A program made the translations under genes and the position numbers. Of a stretch of 64,000 nucleotides of DNA, positions 39,029 to 47,627 are shown piece after piece. Source of the DNA: Acidobacteriota bacterium (GTDB lineage Bacteria > Acidobacteriota > Holophagae > Thermotomaculales > Thermotomaculaceae); the NCBI GenBank assembly GCA_013152385.1, contig JAADGL010000026.1, forward strand, positions 18,997 through 82,996, given 5' to 3'. Within the stretch, counting starts at the first letter, position 1; each line of letters starts with the position of its first letter. The notes beneath the pieces were generated by a model. That model did no database searches, was not told the origin of the DNA, and worked only from the letters and a program-made list of their open reading frames with translations.

Positions 39029-39174
39029 AATCCCTTTCGGACGGGAGACGGCACCGGCCGTCAGCGCGGCGGAACCGTCCCCATATGTAAACTCCCCCCT
39101 GCACCTCTCCCTTATCTTTTCCGTACAGATTGTGTAGAATAGAAGATGAAAACAGCATATTAAGGGGAGAGTTT

Positions 39175-40041
39175 ATGCAAAACCGGCTTTTTCTCATCAT
39201 TTTTCTAGCAATGACAATTTCCGTTCCCGGGATTGCCCAGGAAGAAGCGGTTCGGCCCATGCTGAGCCAGAAAGCCATGACCATGCAGCGCATCGGCCTC
39301 ACCGACATCACCGTTACCTACCATCGGCCCGGTGTAAAGGGCCGGGTGATCTGGGGGAAACTCGTTCCCTACAATGAATTATGGCGTGCCGGTGCCAATG
39401 AAGCCACCACAATTTCTTTCTCAGACAATGTCACCATCAACGGACACCGCCTGAAAGCCGGAACCTACAGTTTCTTTGTCAGGCCGACACGGGAAAAGTG
39501 GCAGATCATTTTCAACAGCAACGCAGAACAGTGGGGCACCTATTTCCTTGACAAAAGCAAAAATGTCTTAACCTTTACCGTCACTCCATATAGCATCCCT
39601 CATCAGGAATGGCTCCTTTACGACTTCACCGATCTTGCCATGAATGCTGCAAAACTGGAGCTCCGCTGGGACAATCTGGCTATTCATTTCACAATCCGGG
39701 TCAACACAAAAGAAAAAATGGAAAAAATGAATAACGCATATGTCCGGAAGGCCTCGGAACAACTGGCAGGTGCCGCACTGACCTACCTGGAACATCATGA
39801 AAACCTGAAAACCGCACTGGCTGATATTAACCGGGCCATCGCCATCCACTCTTCTTTTGAAAACTGGAACATCAAAGCTAAAATCCTCGGTGAATTGAAA
39901 CAGTATCAAAAAGCCATCTCCGCCGCAGATGCTGCGCTGAAAATTCAGAAAAATGAAAAAAATGCCTATACCAACATGGAGGCATGGCAGCTCAAGCGGT
40001 TAAAGAAAAGCTGGGCAGAACACGGAAAGCCCGACAACTAA
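39175..40041 (+). CDS. Exported DUF2911 protein with TPR-like C terminus
   Basis: A 288-residue exported protein starting at ATG 39175 after GGGGAGAG. The signal peptide (1-22, ending GIAQ) is followed by the DUF2911 domain (about 30-175): ITVTYHRPGVKGRVIWGKLVPYNELWRAGANEATTISFSDNVTINGHRLKAGTYSFFV is highly characteristic. Residues 190-280 look like two tetratricopeptide-type helical repeats. DUF2911 proteins are common in Bacteroidota and Acidobacteriota and have no established function. A TAGAAT -10-like box at 39135-39140 has no good -35. Confidence 0.85.
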   Translation: MQNRLFLIIFLAMTISVPGIAQEEAVRPMLSQKAMTMQRIGLTDITVTYHRPGVKGRVIWGKLVPYNELWRAGANEATTISFSDNVTINGHRLKAGTYSFFVRPTREKWQIIFNSNAEQWGTYFLDKSKNVLTFTVTPYSIPHQEWLLYDFTDLAMNAAKLELRWDNLAIHFTIRVNTKEKMEKMNNAYVRKASEQLAGAALTYLEHHENLKTALADINRAIAIHSSFENWNIKAKILGELKQYQKAISAADAALKIQKNEKNAYTNMEAWQLKRLKKSWAEHGKPDN

Positions 40042-40263
40042 ATCCCTGTGCCCGCCCTCTTCCGCACAGCCTGTACCGGATTACATGAACATCCTCAATG
40101 GCAGAAAACCGGGAAAGACAGAGTAAAAGGGAAATCGTGCACAAAGAAACGAATGCCCCCCTGTTCAACTTGCCCGAGAGGAATAACAGATGCTGTTTAA
40201 AAAGCTTTATTTCCCCGAACCGCCCGGTCAGCTGGCCAATATCAATTTTGCGCACGCTGTAAA

Positions 40264-40854
40264 TCAACCGATAGAAACACTGTCCAGGTAGCGGTTTCGT
40301 TGTTCGGCAGGAAGCTGATATTCAAAGATGGTGTTTTCCGTCGGCCGGGAAGAGAAACAGAGAAGATTTTTCAATCCTTTTTCGAAAAGTTGGTTTTTGA
40401 ATTCATTGTCCACACGAACAGCCCGTGTAATCGCGGCAGCCGGAACAGGGGTCGCCGGGTTCCAGTCCCCCAGCAATGTTTCCACAACATGAACATTCGG
40501 CAAATCCAGCCGCCGGACAAGCATTTTCAGAAAAGCACATTTTCGGGCAACTTTTTCAATGAGAAAGAAGGTTTTTCCCGGCAGCATCACCGCCAGCGGA
40601 ATGGCGGGAAAACCGGTGCCGGAACCGATATCAGCCAGCATATCGTCATTTGCCTTCACGGCAAGCGGGGTCAGGGAGTCCAGCAGGTGACGGGTCAGCA
40701 GGGTTTCACGATTGTTATCCGCCGTCAGGCTGATTTTCCGGTTCCAGTTTAAAAGCAGGTCTAAAAACCGTTCCAGTTTTGTTTCCTGTCTGGTATCCGG
40801 CAGAGGAATGCCGTTTTTTTCAAGCCAGGGGTAAAAATCTCTCAGCTGTTTCAT
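40264..40854 (-). CDS. rsmG: 16S rRNA (guanine-N7) methyltransferase RsmG
   Basis: SAM-dependent methylation of G527 of 16S rRNA. The 196-residue protein shows the RsmG signatures NWNRKISLTA, RHLLDSL and the SAM-binding DIGSGTGFPAIPLA (75-88), with IEKVARKCAFLK. Its start touches the end of ddl by one base, so it is last in the nupC-punA-cdd-FHA-ddl-rsmG operon. It is not near the mnmG/parA genes with which it often clusters. The 220 bases downstream (40042-40263) hold no convincing gene. Confidence 0.94.
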   Translation of the reverse strand: MKQLRDFYPWLEKNGIPLPDTRQETKLERFLDLLLNWNRKISLTADNNRETLLTRHLLDSLTPLAVKANDDMLADIGSGTGFPAIPLAVMLPGKTFFLIEKVARKCAFLKMLVRRLDLPNVHVVETLLGDWNPATPVPAAAITRAVRVDNEFKNQLFEKGLKNLLCFSSRPTENTIFEYQLPAEQRNRYLDSVSIG

Positions 40855-41855
40855 CAGCCTCTCGTGAATGCCAGTTCCAGCAGCCGGGTCACCAGCCCGG
40901 AAAAACTCATTCCGACTGACATCATGAGTTTCGGATACATGGAAATCGCGGTAAAACCGGGCATGGTATTGATCTCATTCAATGCCAGCCGGCCGCTGTT
41001 CCGGTTATACAGAAAATCCACCCGGGCCAGCCCGAAACAGTTGGTTTTCAAAAATGCGGCTGCGGCAAGTTTACGAACTTTTTCAACAGTTTCAGCCGGA
41101 ACATCGGTGGCCGGAATCTGGAAACGGGTTTTGTTGTCCACATATTTGTCATTATAACTGTAAAATGTATCTCCCGCGATCAATTTTCCGGGACCGGCAA
41201 CTGTCAGTTCCCCCGGCCGCCCCAATACCGCCACTTCCAGTTCTTCCGTAATGTCAATTCCCTCTTCCACAATAACGCAATCATCAAATCGGAATGCCGT
41301 ATCCACCGCCTTTTCTAATTCTCTGCCGGTCTCCACCCGGGAAATTCCAATGCTGGAACCGCCCCGGCAGGGTTTCACGAACAGGGGGAAATTCAGTTTT
41401 CCCCTGATTTCAGCAAGAGCAGACTGGGATTCGAACCGGGAAAAGTAGGAATAGCCGGGCTGGGCAATCCCGTTTGCGGTAAATATGTCCCTGAACAGGC
41501 CCTTGTGCATGTTCAGCACCGAAGATTCCACACCACAGCCGACGTAGGGTATATTCAGCATCTCCAAAAGCCCCTGAATGGTTCCGTCTTCCCCGAACGG
41601 GCCGTGGAGAACAGGGAAGACCACATCCGCTTCCCGCAATGTGTCAAAAGAAGCGGGGGAAACACGGTCTGTTTTGCCTGTCTTCAAAAATTCGAATCCG
41701 CCCCGGCCCCGGTAAATCCTCCCTTCCCTGTCAATGGGGAAAAACAGCGGCTGATATAACGTCCTGTCCAGATTGGCCGCAATTGTCCCGGCAGAAATGA
41801 TGGAAATATCATGTTCGGGACTTTTGCCTCCAAAAACAAGGCCGACTGTTTTCAC
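40854..41855 (-). CDS. ddl: D-alanine--D-alanine ligase
   Basis: ATP-grasp enzyme making the D-Ala-D-Ala dipeptide for peptidoglycan. The 333 residues contain VGLVFGGKSPEHDISIISA, HGPFGEDGTIQGLLEMLNIPYVGCGV, the ATP-binding VKPCRGGSSIGISRV, the substrate loop FYSYNDKYVDNKT (Tyr in the position that favours D-Ala over D-lactate), and LNEINTMPGFT. It overlaps the FHA gene by 4 bases (ATGA) and rsmG by one. The loop sequence deviates a little from FYDYEAKY but keeps the Tyr and Lys. Confidence 0.94.
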   Translation of the reverse strand: MKTVGLVFGGKSPEHDISIISAGTIAANLDRTLYQPLFFPIDREGRIYRGRGGFEFLKTGKTDRVSPASFDTLREADVVFPVLHGPFGEDGTIQGLLEMLNIPYVGCGVESSVLNMHKGLFRDIFTANGIAQPGYSYFSRFESQSALAEIRGKLNFPLFVKPCRGGSSIGISRVETGRELEKAVDTAFRFDDCVIVEEGIDITEELEVAVLGRPGELTVAGPGKLIAGDTFYSYNDKYVDNKTRFQIPATDVPAETVEKVRKLAAAAFLKTNCFGLARVDFLYNRNSGRLALNEINTMPGFTAISMYPKLMMSVGMSFSGLVTRLLELAFTRG

Positions 41856-42382
41856 CTGATATCCTCTTCCCTGTCCCGGATAATCAGCATCATGCTGATG
41901 CTGCCGATCCGGAATTCATCTTTGTCTTTGAGCTTGACCTCTGTAATTCGAATGCCGTCCATAAATGTTCCGTTGGTGCTTTCCAGGTCTTTTAAATACA
42001 CTCCGTTGGCTTGAATACTCAATTCCGCGTGTTTCCGGGAACATTCCGGGTCATCCAGTTCAATATCACAATCCGAACGTCCGATGGTCACGGGAGATTC
42101 CCGTATCTCAAAAACCTGACCCGCCAATTTACCGGAAAGAAAAGCGATGGAAATCCGTTTTCTCCGCAACAGTTCCTTTGCAACCTCTTTTTGTATGTCC
42201 CCGATGGATTTCGTACTGTGAACCGCAGTCGTAGCATCCGGTTTTTTCTTCCTGTTTTTCGGGTTTGTAATTTCAAAAACGGTCCCGCAGTGGGGACATT
42301 TGATCTTTTTTGTCTCTTCGCCCTTAAACCGCGCTTCATCATATTTATATTTTTTTCTGCAGCCCGGGCATTGAATAATCAT
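41852..42382 (-). CDS. Zinc-ribbon plus FHA-domain protein
   Basis: A 176-residue two-domain protein. Residues 1-38 are an MJ0042-type zinc ribbon (MIIQCPGCRKKYKYDEARFKGEETKKIKCPHCGTVFEI). Residues 85-170 form an FHA phosphothreonine-binding domain with ITIGRSDCDIELDDPECSRKHAELSI and LKDLESTNGTFMDG. It could recognise a phosphorylated partner. No Ser/Thr kinase is encoded next to it. Four-base overlaps join it to cdd and ddl. Confidence 0.88.
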   Translation of the reverse strand: MIIQCPGCRKKYKYDEARFKGEETKKIKCPHCGTVFEITNPKNRKKKPDATTAVHSTKSIGDIQKEVAKELLRRKRISIAFLSGKLAGQVFEIRESPVTIGRSDCDIELDDPECSRKHAELSIQANGVYLKDLESTNGTFMDGIRITEVKLKDKDEFRIGSISMMLIIRDREEDIR

Positions 42383-42777
42383 TTTGCGTCATCCAGGTCT
42401 TTGGGGCCGAAAGGGAGCGGCACCAGTTCGGAAATGGAAACCCGTTTTATGTTTCCGTTCCGGTTGATTAACACAATGGGCAGGTTCGGGTCGAATTCCA
42501 TCAAAACCTGCCGGCAGGCACCGCAGGGGGCGGTAAATGCTTCTGTTTCACTGTACAGGAACAGTTCGGCCGGTTTTTCATAACCACCGGCCACAAAAGA
42601 AAAAACCGCGTTCCGCTCCGCGCAGGAAGTCAGGCCGTAAGAGGCGTTTTCCACATTAACTCCCCGGGCCAGTTTCCCGTTTTTATCCCGAATTATCGCC
42701 GCCACCTTAAAATTGGAGTACGGGGCGTATGCCCGGGTCAACAATTTTTTGAGTTCGTCCAGAATTTCCGCGTTCAT
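42379..42777 (-). CDS. cdd: Cytidine deaminase
   Basis: Zinc enzyme of pyrimidine salvage, cytidine to uridine. The 132-residue protein has the homotetrameric class signature: Cys52, Glu54 (SCAERNA) and the PCGACRQ motif with Cys85 and Cys88, plus YAPYSNFKVAA and GVNVENASYGLT. It overlaps punA and the FHA gene by 4 bases each, inside a nucleoside uptake and salvage operon. Confidence 0.95.
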   Translation of the reverse strand: MNAEILDELKKLLTRAYAPYSNFKVAAIIRDKNGKLARGVNVENASYGLTSCAERNAVFSFVAGGYEKPAELFLYSETEAFTAPCGACRQVLMEFDPNLPIVLINRNGNIKRVSISELVPLPFGPKDLDDAK

Positions 42778-43589
42778 ATTTCCACTCTCTCCAGAAAATT
42801 TGAAATAATCTGAACAAAATCATACTTGACCCGCTCTCCGGTTTCAAGTACTTCCGTATGGGACAGGGGCTGATCCGTTACCCCTGCCGCCATGTTTGTT
42901 ATGCAGGAAATCCCGCAGACTTTCAAACCGGCGTGCCGTGCCACAATCACTTCCGGCACAGTGGACATTCCGATGGCATCCGCGCCGATTATCCGTAACA
43001 TCCTTATTTCAGCGGCAGTTTCATAGGAAGGGCCGGTCAGAGCGGCATACACACCTTCCCGCATTTCCTTCCCCGACTCCCTGCCGCATTCCCGCAGCAG
43101 TTTTGAAAAATCCGGATCATACGCATGGGTCATGTCGGGAAATCTGGGCCCCAGATCATCCCGGTTTCCGCCGATAAGCGGATTGGTTCCCATAAGATTC
43201 AAATGGTCACGGATGACCATCAGGTCTCCGGGACGAAATTCCCGATTTACCCCGCCGGCGGCATTGGTAACCAGATACAGTTTTGCCCCCAGCACAGCTG
43301 AAAGCCGGGGAAAGAGGGTGACCACATCCATGGGATACCCCTCATAGTAGTGAAACCGGCCCTGGAACATCATCACCCTTTTTCCGCCAAAACGGGTAAA
43401 TACAACCTTTCCTCCGTGGCCTTCAACTGTCGGACGGGGAAACCCCTCAATCGTATGGTAGGAAACCGAAGACCCTCCCGCTCCATCCGCCAGTGTCCCC
43501 AGCCCGGAGCCGAGAACCACGGCGATATCAGGAGATTCGAAGCCGTCCGCTGCTTTCAACTGTTCCAGAATTCGCGTTTCGTCAATCAT
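42774..43589 (-). CDS. punA: Purine nucleoside phosphorylase
   Basis: Trimeric-class phosphorylase releasing purine bases and ribose-1-phosphate. The 271-residue chain contains VVLGSGLGTLAD, the phosphate site GRFHYYEGYPM, VTNAAGGVNREFRPGDLMVIRDHLNLMG, the purine-binding GPSYETAAEIRMLRIIGADAIGMSTVPEVIVARHAGL and ISCITNMAAG. It sits between the nucleoside transporter and cytidine deaminase, giving a coherent nucleoside salvage module. Confidence 0.95.
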   Translation of the reverse strand: MIDETRILEQLKAADGFESPDIAVVLGSGLGTLADGAGGSSVSYHTIEGFPRPTVEGHGGKVVFTRFGGKRVMMFQGRFHYYEGYPMDVVTLFPRLSAVLGAKLYLVTNAAGGVNREFRPGDLMVIRDHLNLMGTNPLIGGNRDDLGPRFPDMTHAYDPDFSKLLRECGRESGKEMREGVYAALTGPSYETAAEIRMLRIIGADAIGMSTVPEVIVARHAGLKVCGISCITNMAAGVTDQPLSHTEVLETGERVKYDFVQIISNFLERVEI

Positions 43590-43617
43590 GTTTCCTCCCT
43601 GTTCTCTTCAAGATGAA

Positions 43618-44826
43618 TCAAATCAGCAAACCGGCGATACAAGCGGTCATCCAGGAAGCCAGTGCCCCCCCGATCATGGCTTTGAGCCCCAGTTTGGCAA
43701 GGTCTTTTTTTCTACCGGGTGCAATTGCACCAATCCCTCCCACCTGAATCGCAATGGAGGAAAAATTGGCAAAACCGCACAGGGCATAGGTGGCCAAAAC
43801 AGTGGCACGGTGGGAAAGAACCCCGGCACCGGTCATTTTTGCCAGTTCGGTGTAGGCAACAAATTCATTAACGGAAATTTTGGTTCCAAGGAGGTAGCCG
43901 AAGGACACGCAATCTTTCAACGGCACCCCCATTACCACGGCAAAGGGATAAAAAAGTGTTCCCAGGACAGTTTTCAAATCTGTATGAAAAATGCCGAGGA
44001 ATGAATCAAACATATGAATCAGTGCAATAAAGGCAATCAGCATCGCCGCCACATTCAATGCCAGCTTCAACCCCACCGTGGCGCCTTCTGCCGCCGCGTC
44101 AATGAGGTTGGTTGTGGTCACCTTGATTTCCGCCTTGTGTTCATCCAGAGTCAGCGGCTTTCCGGTCTCCGGATAGATGATTTTTGCAATCAGCACTGCC
44201 GCCGGTGCTGACATGATACTGGCGGCAACAAGGTGGCCGGCACTGAGCCCGAGGCCCACATATGCCACAAGTACCGAACCGGCAATGGTTGCCATGCCAC
44301 CGGTCATGAGGGTCATCAGTTCGGACATGGTCATCTTTTCAACATAAGGCTCAATGACAAGCGGTGCTTCTGTCTGCCCCACAAAGGTATTGGCCGCAAC
44401 CGCCATGGATTCCGCCCCGGAAATCCGCATTGTTTTCTGCATGATAAAAGCCATGCCCTTGATGATTTTCTGCATGATGTGAAGGTGGTAAAGAACCGCC
44501 ATGAGAGAAGAAAAGAAAATAATTGTGGGTAAAACCTGAAAAGCAAAGATAAATCCAGGCTTTAAACTGCTTCCCGGACTGGCCAGCTTCCCGAATACGA
44601 ACTCGGAACCGGCCTGTGAAAAGGCCAGAAGCTTTGCCGCGTAAATTTCCACCGCATGGAAAGCCGAGCGCCCCGGCCCGGTTTTCAGAATCAGGACGGC
44701 AAAGAGAAATTGCAGCAACAGACCGCCGATAATCACCCGAAACGGAATTTTTTTCCGGTTCTCCGAAACCGCATAAGCAACCAGCATCATGAACACGAGA
44801 CCAATCAGCGACACAAATCGATACAT
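43618..44826 (-). CDS. nupC: Concentrative nucleoside transporter, NupC family
   Basis: A Na+- or H+-coupled nucleoside importer of 402 residues with about ten membrane spans. Family motifs include GQTEAPLVIEPYVEKMTMSELMTLMTGGMATIAGSVL, a conserved substrate-site stretch, and LLGTKISVNEFVAYTEL and YALCGFANFSSIAIQVGGIG. It is the first gene of the minus-strand operon and is served by a promoter divergent from that of rpsA, so imported nucleosides can be handled by the punA and cdd products downstream. Confidence 0.95.
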   Translation of the reverse strand: MYRFVSLIGLVFMMLVAYAVSENRKKIPFRVIIGGLLLQFLFAVLILKTGPGRSAFHAVEIYAAKLLAFSQAGSEFVFGKLASPGSSLKPGFIFAFQVLPTIIFFSSLMAVLYHLHIMQKIIKGMAFIMQKTMRISGAESMAVAANTFVGQTEAPLVIEPYVEKMTMSELMTLMTGGMATIAGSVLVAYVGLGLSAGHLVAASIMSAPAAVLIAKIIYPETGKPLTLDEHKAEIKVTTTNLIDAAAEGATVGLKLALNVAAMLIAFIALIHMFDSFLGIFHTDLKTVLGTLFYPFAVVMGVPLKDCVSFGYLLGTKISVNEFVAYTELAKMTGAGVLSHRATVLATYALCGFANFSSIAIQVGGIGAIAPGRKKDLAKLGLKAMIGGALASWMTACIAGLLI

Positions 44827-44893
44827 TTCCGCCCCTTTTTCACCTTCTTCAATTCACTGTTCTGCAAAGAGTTGAACAACAACCGCGAAAGAA

Positions 44894-44922
44894 ATTATAA
44901 ACAATTCCACTTTTTATTGCAA
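44894..44922 (-). promoter_or_regulatory. Leftward promoter of the nupC operon
   Basis: On the minus strand TTGCAA (44917-44922) and a perfect TATAAT (44894-44899) are separated by 17 bases. The -35 hexamer is palindromic and is also the -35 hexamer of the rightward rpsA promoter. Confidence 0.7.
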
Positions 44923-44945
44923 TAGCAGGGCTGCGTTGCTATAAT
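44917..44945 (+). promoter_or_regulatory. Rightward promoter of rpsA
   Basis: TTGCAA (44917-44922), 17 bases, perfect TATAAT (44940-44945). The leader would be about 55 bases long. It shares its -35 hexamer with the leftward nupC promoter, so the two arrangements mirror each other. Confidence 0.75.
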
Positions 44946-45007
44946 GACCTGTCATTTTGCAGGGTCAACGTGTAAATTGACAAGGATTATCAGGTAGGGG
45001 GTTTGTT

Positions 45008-46873
45008 ATGGTTAACAACAACGAAAACAAAGTTAACGAGACAGAAAAGGAAATCCAGCAGGAAAACGACAAAAAGGTCGAACAGGCCGAAGCCGTTGAC
45101 CCCAAGGAATCCTTTGAGGCACTGCTTGCCCAGTCCGAGGCCGATTTTGAATCGGTGGAACAGGGCAAACTTGTAAAAGGAACGGTTATCAGCGTCAACA
45201 ATGGCGACATATACGTCGATATCGGTCAGAAAGTGGAAGGAATTGTTCCGGTTTCCGATTTTGAGGAGCTGGAAGAAAAGGTTCCCGAAGCCGGTGATGA
45301 AATAGACATTGTAGTGGAAAGAACGCTTTCCGGCGGCGACATTATCAAACTGTCCCGGAAACGGGCAAAACAACGGGCCAGGCTGGACCAATTGAGAGAA
45401 GCAACTCAGAACAACTCAACTGTGAAAGGTACCATCGTGGAGCGCATCAAAGGCGGATTCAGGGTAGACCTCGGCGGCGTAATGGCATTCCTGCCACAGT
45501 CCCACGTAGATTTCAAAGCGCAGAAAAAAGCCGAGCATTACATCGGCAAGGAATATGATTTCACCATTTTAAAAGCTTCCAGCAAAAACTACGTTGTCTC
45601 CCGGAAAGAACTTCTGGAAAAAGAGTACAACGAAAAGAAAGCCCAGCTTCTTTCCACCATCAAAGAAGGAGACCTGGTAAAAGGCGTCATCAAGAACATT
45701 ACCGATTACGGTGTGTTTGTGGATCTCGGCGGCATTGACGGCCTCCTTCACATCAGTGACATCTCCTGGGGCAAAGTCAGCCACCCCTCCGATTTCTTCA
45801 AAGTCGGAGACGAAATTGAAGTTATCATTCTCTCCATTGACAATGAGTCGGAAAAAATATCCCTGGGGTATAAACAGAAAACACCTGATCCGTGGACCAC
45901 GGTAGAAGAAAAATACCCGGTGGGAACCAAAGTCAACGCAAAGGTTGTGAACCTGAAAAACTACGGCGCATTTGTGGAAGTGGAGCCCGGAATCGAAGGC
46001 CTGGTACACGTTAACGACATGTCCTGGACGCAGAAAATTTCCAAGGCCCAGCAGTTCCTGAAAATGGGAGACGAAGTGGAAGCCGTGGTACTGGAAGTGA
46101 ATTCGGAAAACCGGAAACTGGGCCTTGGCCTGAAGCAGGCCAAAGAAAATCCGTGGAATGTTATCCAGGAAAAATTCAAACCCGGTGATATTGTGGAAGG
46201 TGAAGTAAAGAATGTGACCGAATTCGGTGCTTTCATGGAAATCTATGACGGCGTGGACGGCCTGATTCATGTCACCGACATGTCCTGGACCAAAAAATCA
46301 AAAAATCCTGCTGAATTTGTTCAGCCCGGAGATAAAGTAAAGGTTCAGGTTCTCTCCATTGACCCGGAAAAACAGCGGGTTTCCCTCGGAATGAAACAGC
46401 TCACCAAAGATCCCTGGAAAGACTTCTTCTCCCAGCACAACATCGGCGACACCGTCACCGGGAAGATTGTCCGGATGGAAGATTACGGCGCATTTGTGGA
46501 ACTTCAGGAAGATATTGAAGGACTGATTCACGTATCGGAAATTGCAAAAGACAGAATTGACAAACCGTCCGACGTACTTGAAATCGGACAGGAAGTTGAA
46601 ATGAAAATTGTCAAAATTGACTCTGTTGACAAGAAGATCGGCCTGTCCATGCGCCAGCTTATCCTTGCCAAAGAAAAAGCGGAAATGCCGGAATCCAGCA
46701 ATCAGCCGTCTGCTACCAAAAAATTTGAGCAGCGTGCCCAGCAGTCTGAAAAAAGACAGAAAAGCCGGTCATCAAAGCCCAGACGGGAACAGAAAGAAAC
46801 TTCTACCGTTTCTTCTACTTCCGGTTCCGGAGCTGCAACTCTCGGCGATTTTATGAAAGATATCAACCTCTGA
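45008..46873 (+). CDS. rpsA: 30S ribosomal protein S1
   Basis: RNA-binding protein that recruits mRNA to the 30S subunit. The 621-residue protein has an acidic N-terminal extension (1-48) and six S1 RNA-binding repeats at about 51-118, 135-202, 220-290, 305-375, 392-462 and 478-550; repeats 3-6 show the regular (K)xxxYGAFVxxxxxxxGLxHxSD pattern. A basic, low-complexity tail (560-600) ends in TLGDFMKDINL. The start follows AGGGGG. It has its own promoter and terminator; cmk and ihf genes often adjacent to rpsA are absent. Confidence 0.96.
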   Translation: MVNNNENKVNETEKEIQQENDKKVEQAEAVDPKESFEALLAQSEADFESVEQGKLVKGTVISVNNGDIYVDIGQKVEGIVPVSDFEELEEKVPEAGDEIDIVVERTLSGGDIIKLSRKRAKQRARLDQLREATQNNSTVKGTIVERIKGGFRVDLGGVMAFLPQSHVDFKAQKKAEHYIGKEYDFTILKASSKNYVVSRKELLEKEYNEKKAQLLSTIKEGDLVKGVIKNITDYGVFVDLGGIDGLLHISDISWGKVSHPSDFFKVGDEIEVIILSIDNESEKISLGYKQKTPDPWTTVEEKYPVGTKVNAKVVNLKNYGAFVEVEPGIEGLVHVNDMSWTQKISKAQQFLKMGDEVEAVVLEVNSENRKLGLGLKQAKENPWNVIQEKFKPGDIVEGEVKNVTEFGAFMEIYDGVDGLIHVTDMSWTKKSKNPAEFVQPGDKVKVQVLSIDPEKQRVSLGMKQLTKDPWKDFFSQHNIGDTVTGKIVRMEDYGAFVELQEDIEGLIHVSEIAKDRIDKPSDVLEIGQEVEMKIVKIDSVDKKIGLSMRQLILAKEKAEMPESSNQPSATKKFEQRAQQSEKRQKSRSSKPRREQKETSTVSSTSGSGAATLGDFMKDINL

Positions 46874-46897
46874 TCAACTGCACAAAAGACACATCCG

Positions 46898-46927
46898 GGC
46901 ACCCGCCTCGTCGGGTGCCTTTTTTTT
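46898..46927 (+). terminator. Intrinsic terminator of rpsA
   Basis: GGCACCCG (46898-46905) pairs with CGGGTGCC (46912-46919) around a 6-base loop and is followed by eight T. The last T residues overlap the stop of the convergent response regulator gene. Confidence 0.93.
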
Positions 46928-47627
46928 ATTCTTCTTCCGAATCATCATTCGGAGTGTCAACTTCCGGGTTCTGCTGATTGATATTAACAATGTTCATCCC
47001 ATCAATATATTTTACCGGTTCATAACGTGAAACATGTTTCAGCTTTTCCACCATTTCAATCAATTCCTCAAGGGAAGAACGAATCCCATTCAGATAGGGT
47101 TGAATTGTACTGCACATATCATTACCTGACATTTTCTGTTCCAGCAAAACCACGTGAGTTCTGAGAGCGGTCAACGGTTGATTGATATTGTGAGAAACCG
47201 TTCCCACCATTTCCTGAACCACGCGCAGCTGATCCAGTTTCCGGTGTTCTTCCATATACATTGTCAATTTCAAAGCAGCGTTGATCCGGGCGAGAAGCTC
47301 AACCGAATCCACGGGCTTTCTCACATAATCCGTTGCGCCGGCCTCCAGGGCAGCGGAAAGAGTTTCGGACTCTCCCATCGCCGTAACCATGATCACCGGA
47401 ATTCCTGCAGTATCTGTATTCCCTTTTAATTCCCGCAGCACCGAAAGCCCGTCCCGATCCGGCATCATAATGTCCAGCAGAATCAAAGCGGGGCGTGTCC
47501 GAATAACCGTGTCCATCACCTGAAGGCCGGAGCCCAGCGCCTTCACCTCAAATCCGCCCCGGCTTAGAATCTGTACCATCAGAAAACGGTTGGCAGCATC
47601 ATCATCTACTGTTAGAATTCGTTTCAT
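46926..47627 (-). CDS. Response regulator with C-terminal HisKA-like domain lacking an ATPase
   Basis: A 233-residue protein with a receiver domain (1-120: acidic pocket Asp8-Asp9, phospho-acceptor Asp52 in LLDIMMPDRDG, Lys104 in VRKPVD). A helical segment follows with a kinase-type H box, GTVSHNINQPLTAL (His146), and a second helix to about 205. No catalytic HATPase domain follows; the protein ends in an acidic tail. It could act as a phosphotransfer protein or dimerise with the adjacent kinase. Start chosen at ATG 47627 after GAGG; an in-frame GTG lies at 47639. It overlaps the sensor kinase gene by 26 bases. Confidence 0.87.
   Translation of the reverse strand: MKRILTVDDDAANRFLMVQILSRGGFEVKALGSGLQVMDTVIRTRPALILLDIMMPDRDGLSVLRELKGNTDTAGIPVIMVTAMGESETLSAALEAGATDYVRKPVDSVELLARINAALKLTMYMEEHRKLDQLRVVQEMVGTVSHNINQPLTALRTHVVLLEQKMSGNDMCSTIQPYLNGIRSSLEELIEMVEKLKHVSRYEPVKYIDGMNIVNINQQNPEVDTPNDDSEEE

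Noticed and set aside
39047..39062. GACGGC/GCCGTC hairpin after the RHS tip as a terminator
   Set aside because: No T run on either strand; stem only 6 bp.
40190..40291. 33-codon frame after AGAGG overlapping the 3' end of rsmG on the opposite strand
   Set aside because: Short, antisense to a real gene, no resemblance to any peptide known to me; noted only because the start site spacing is good.
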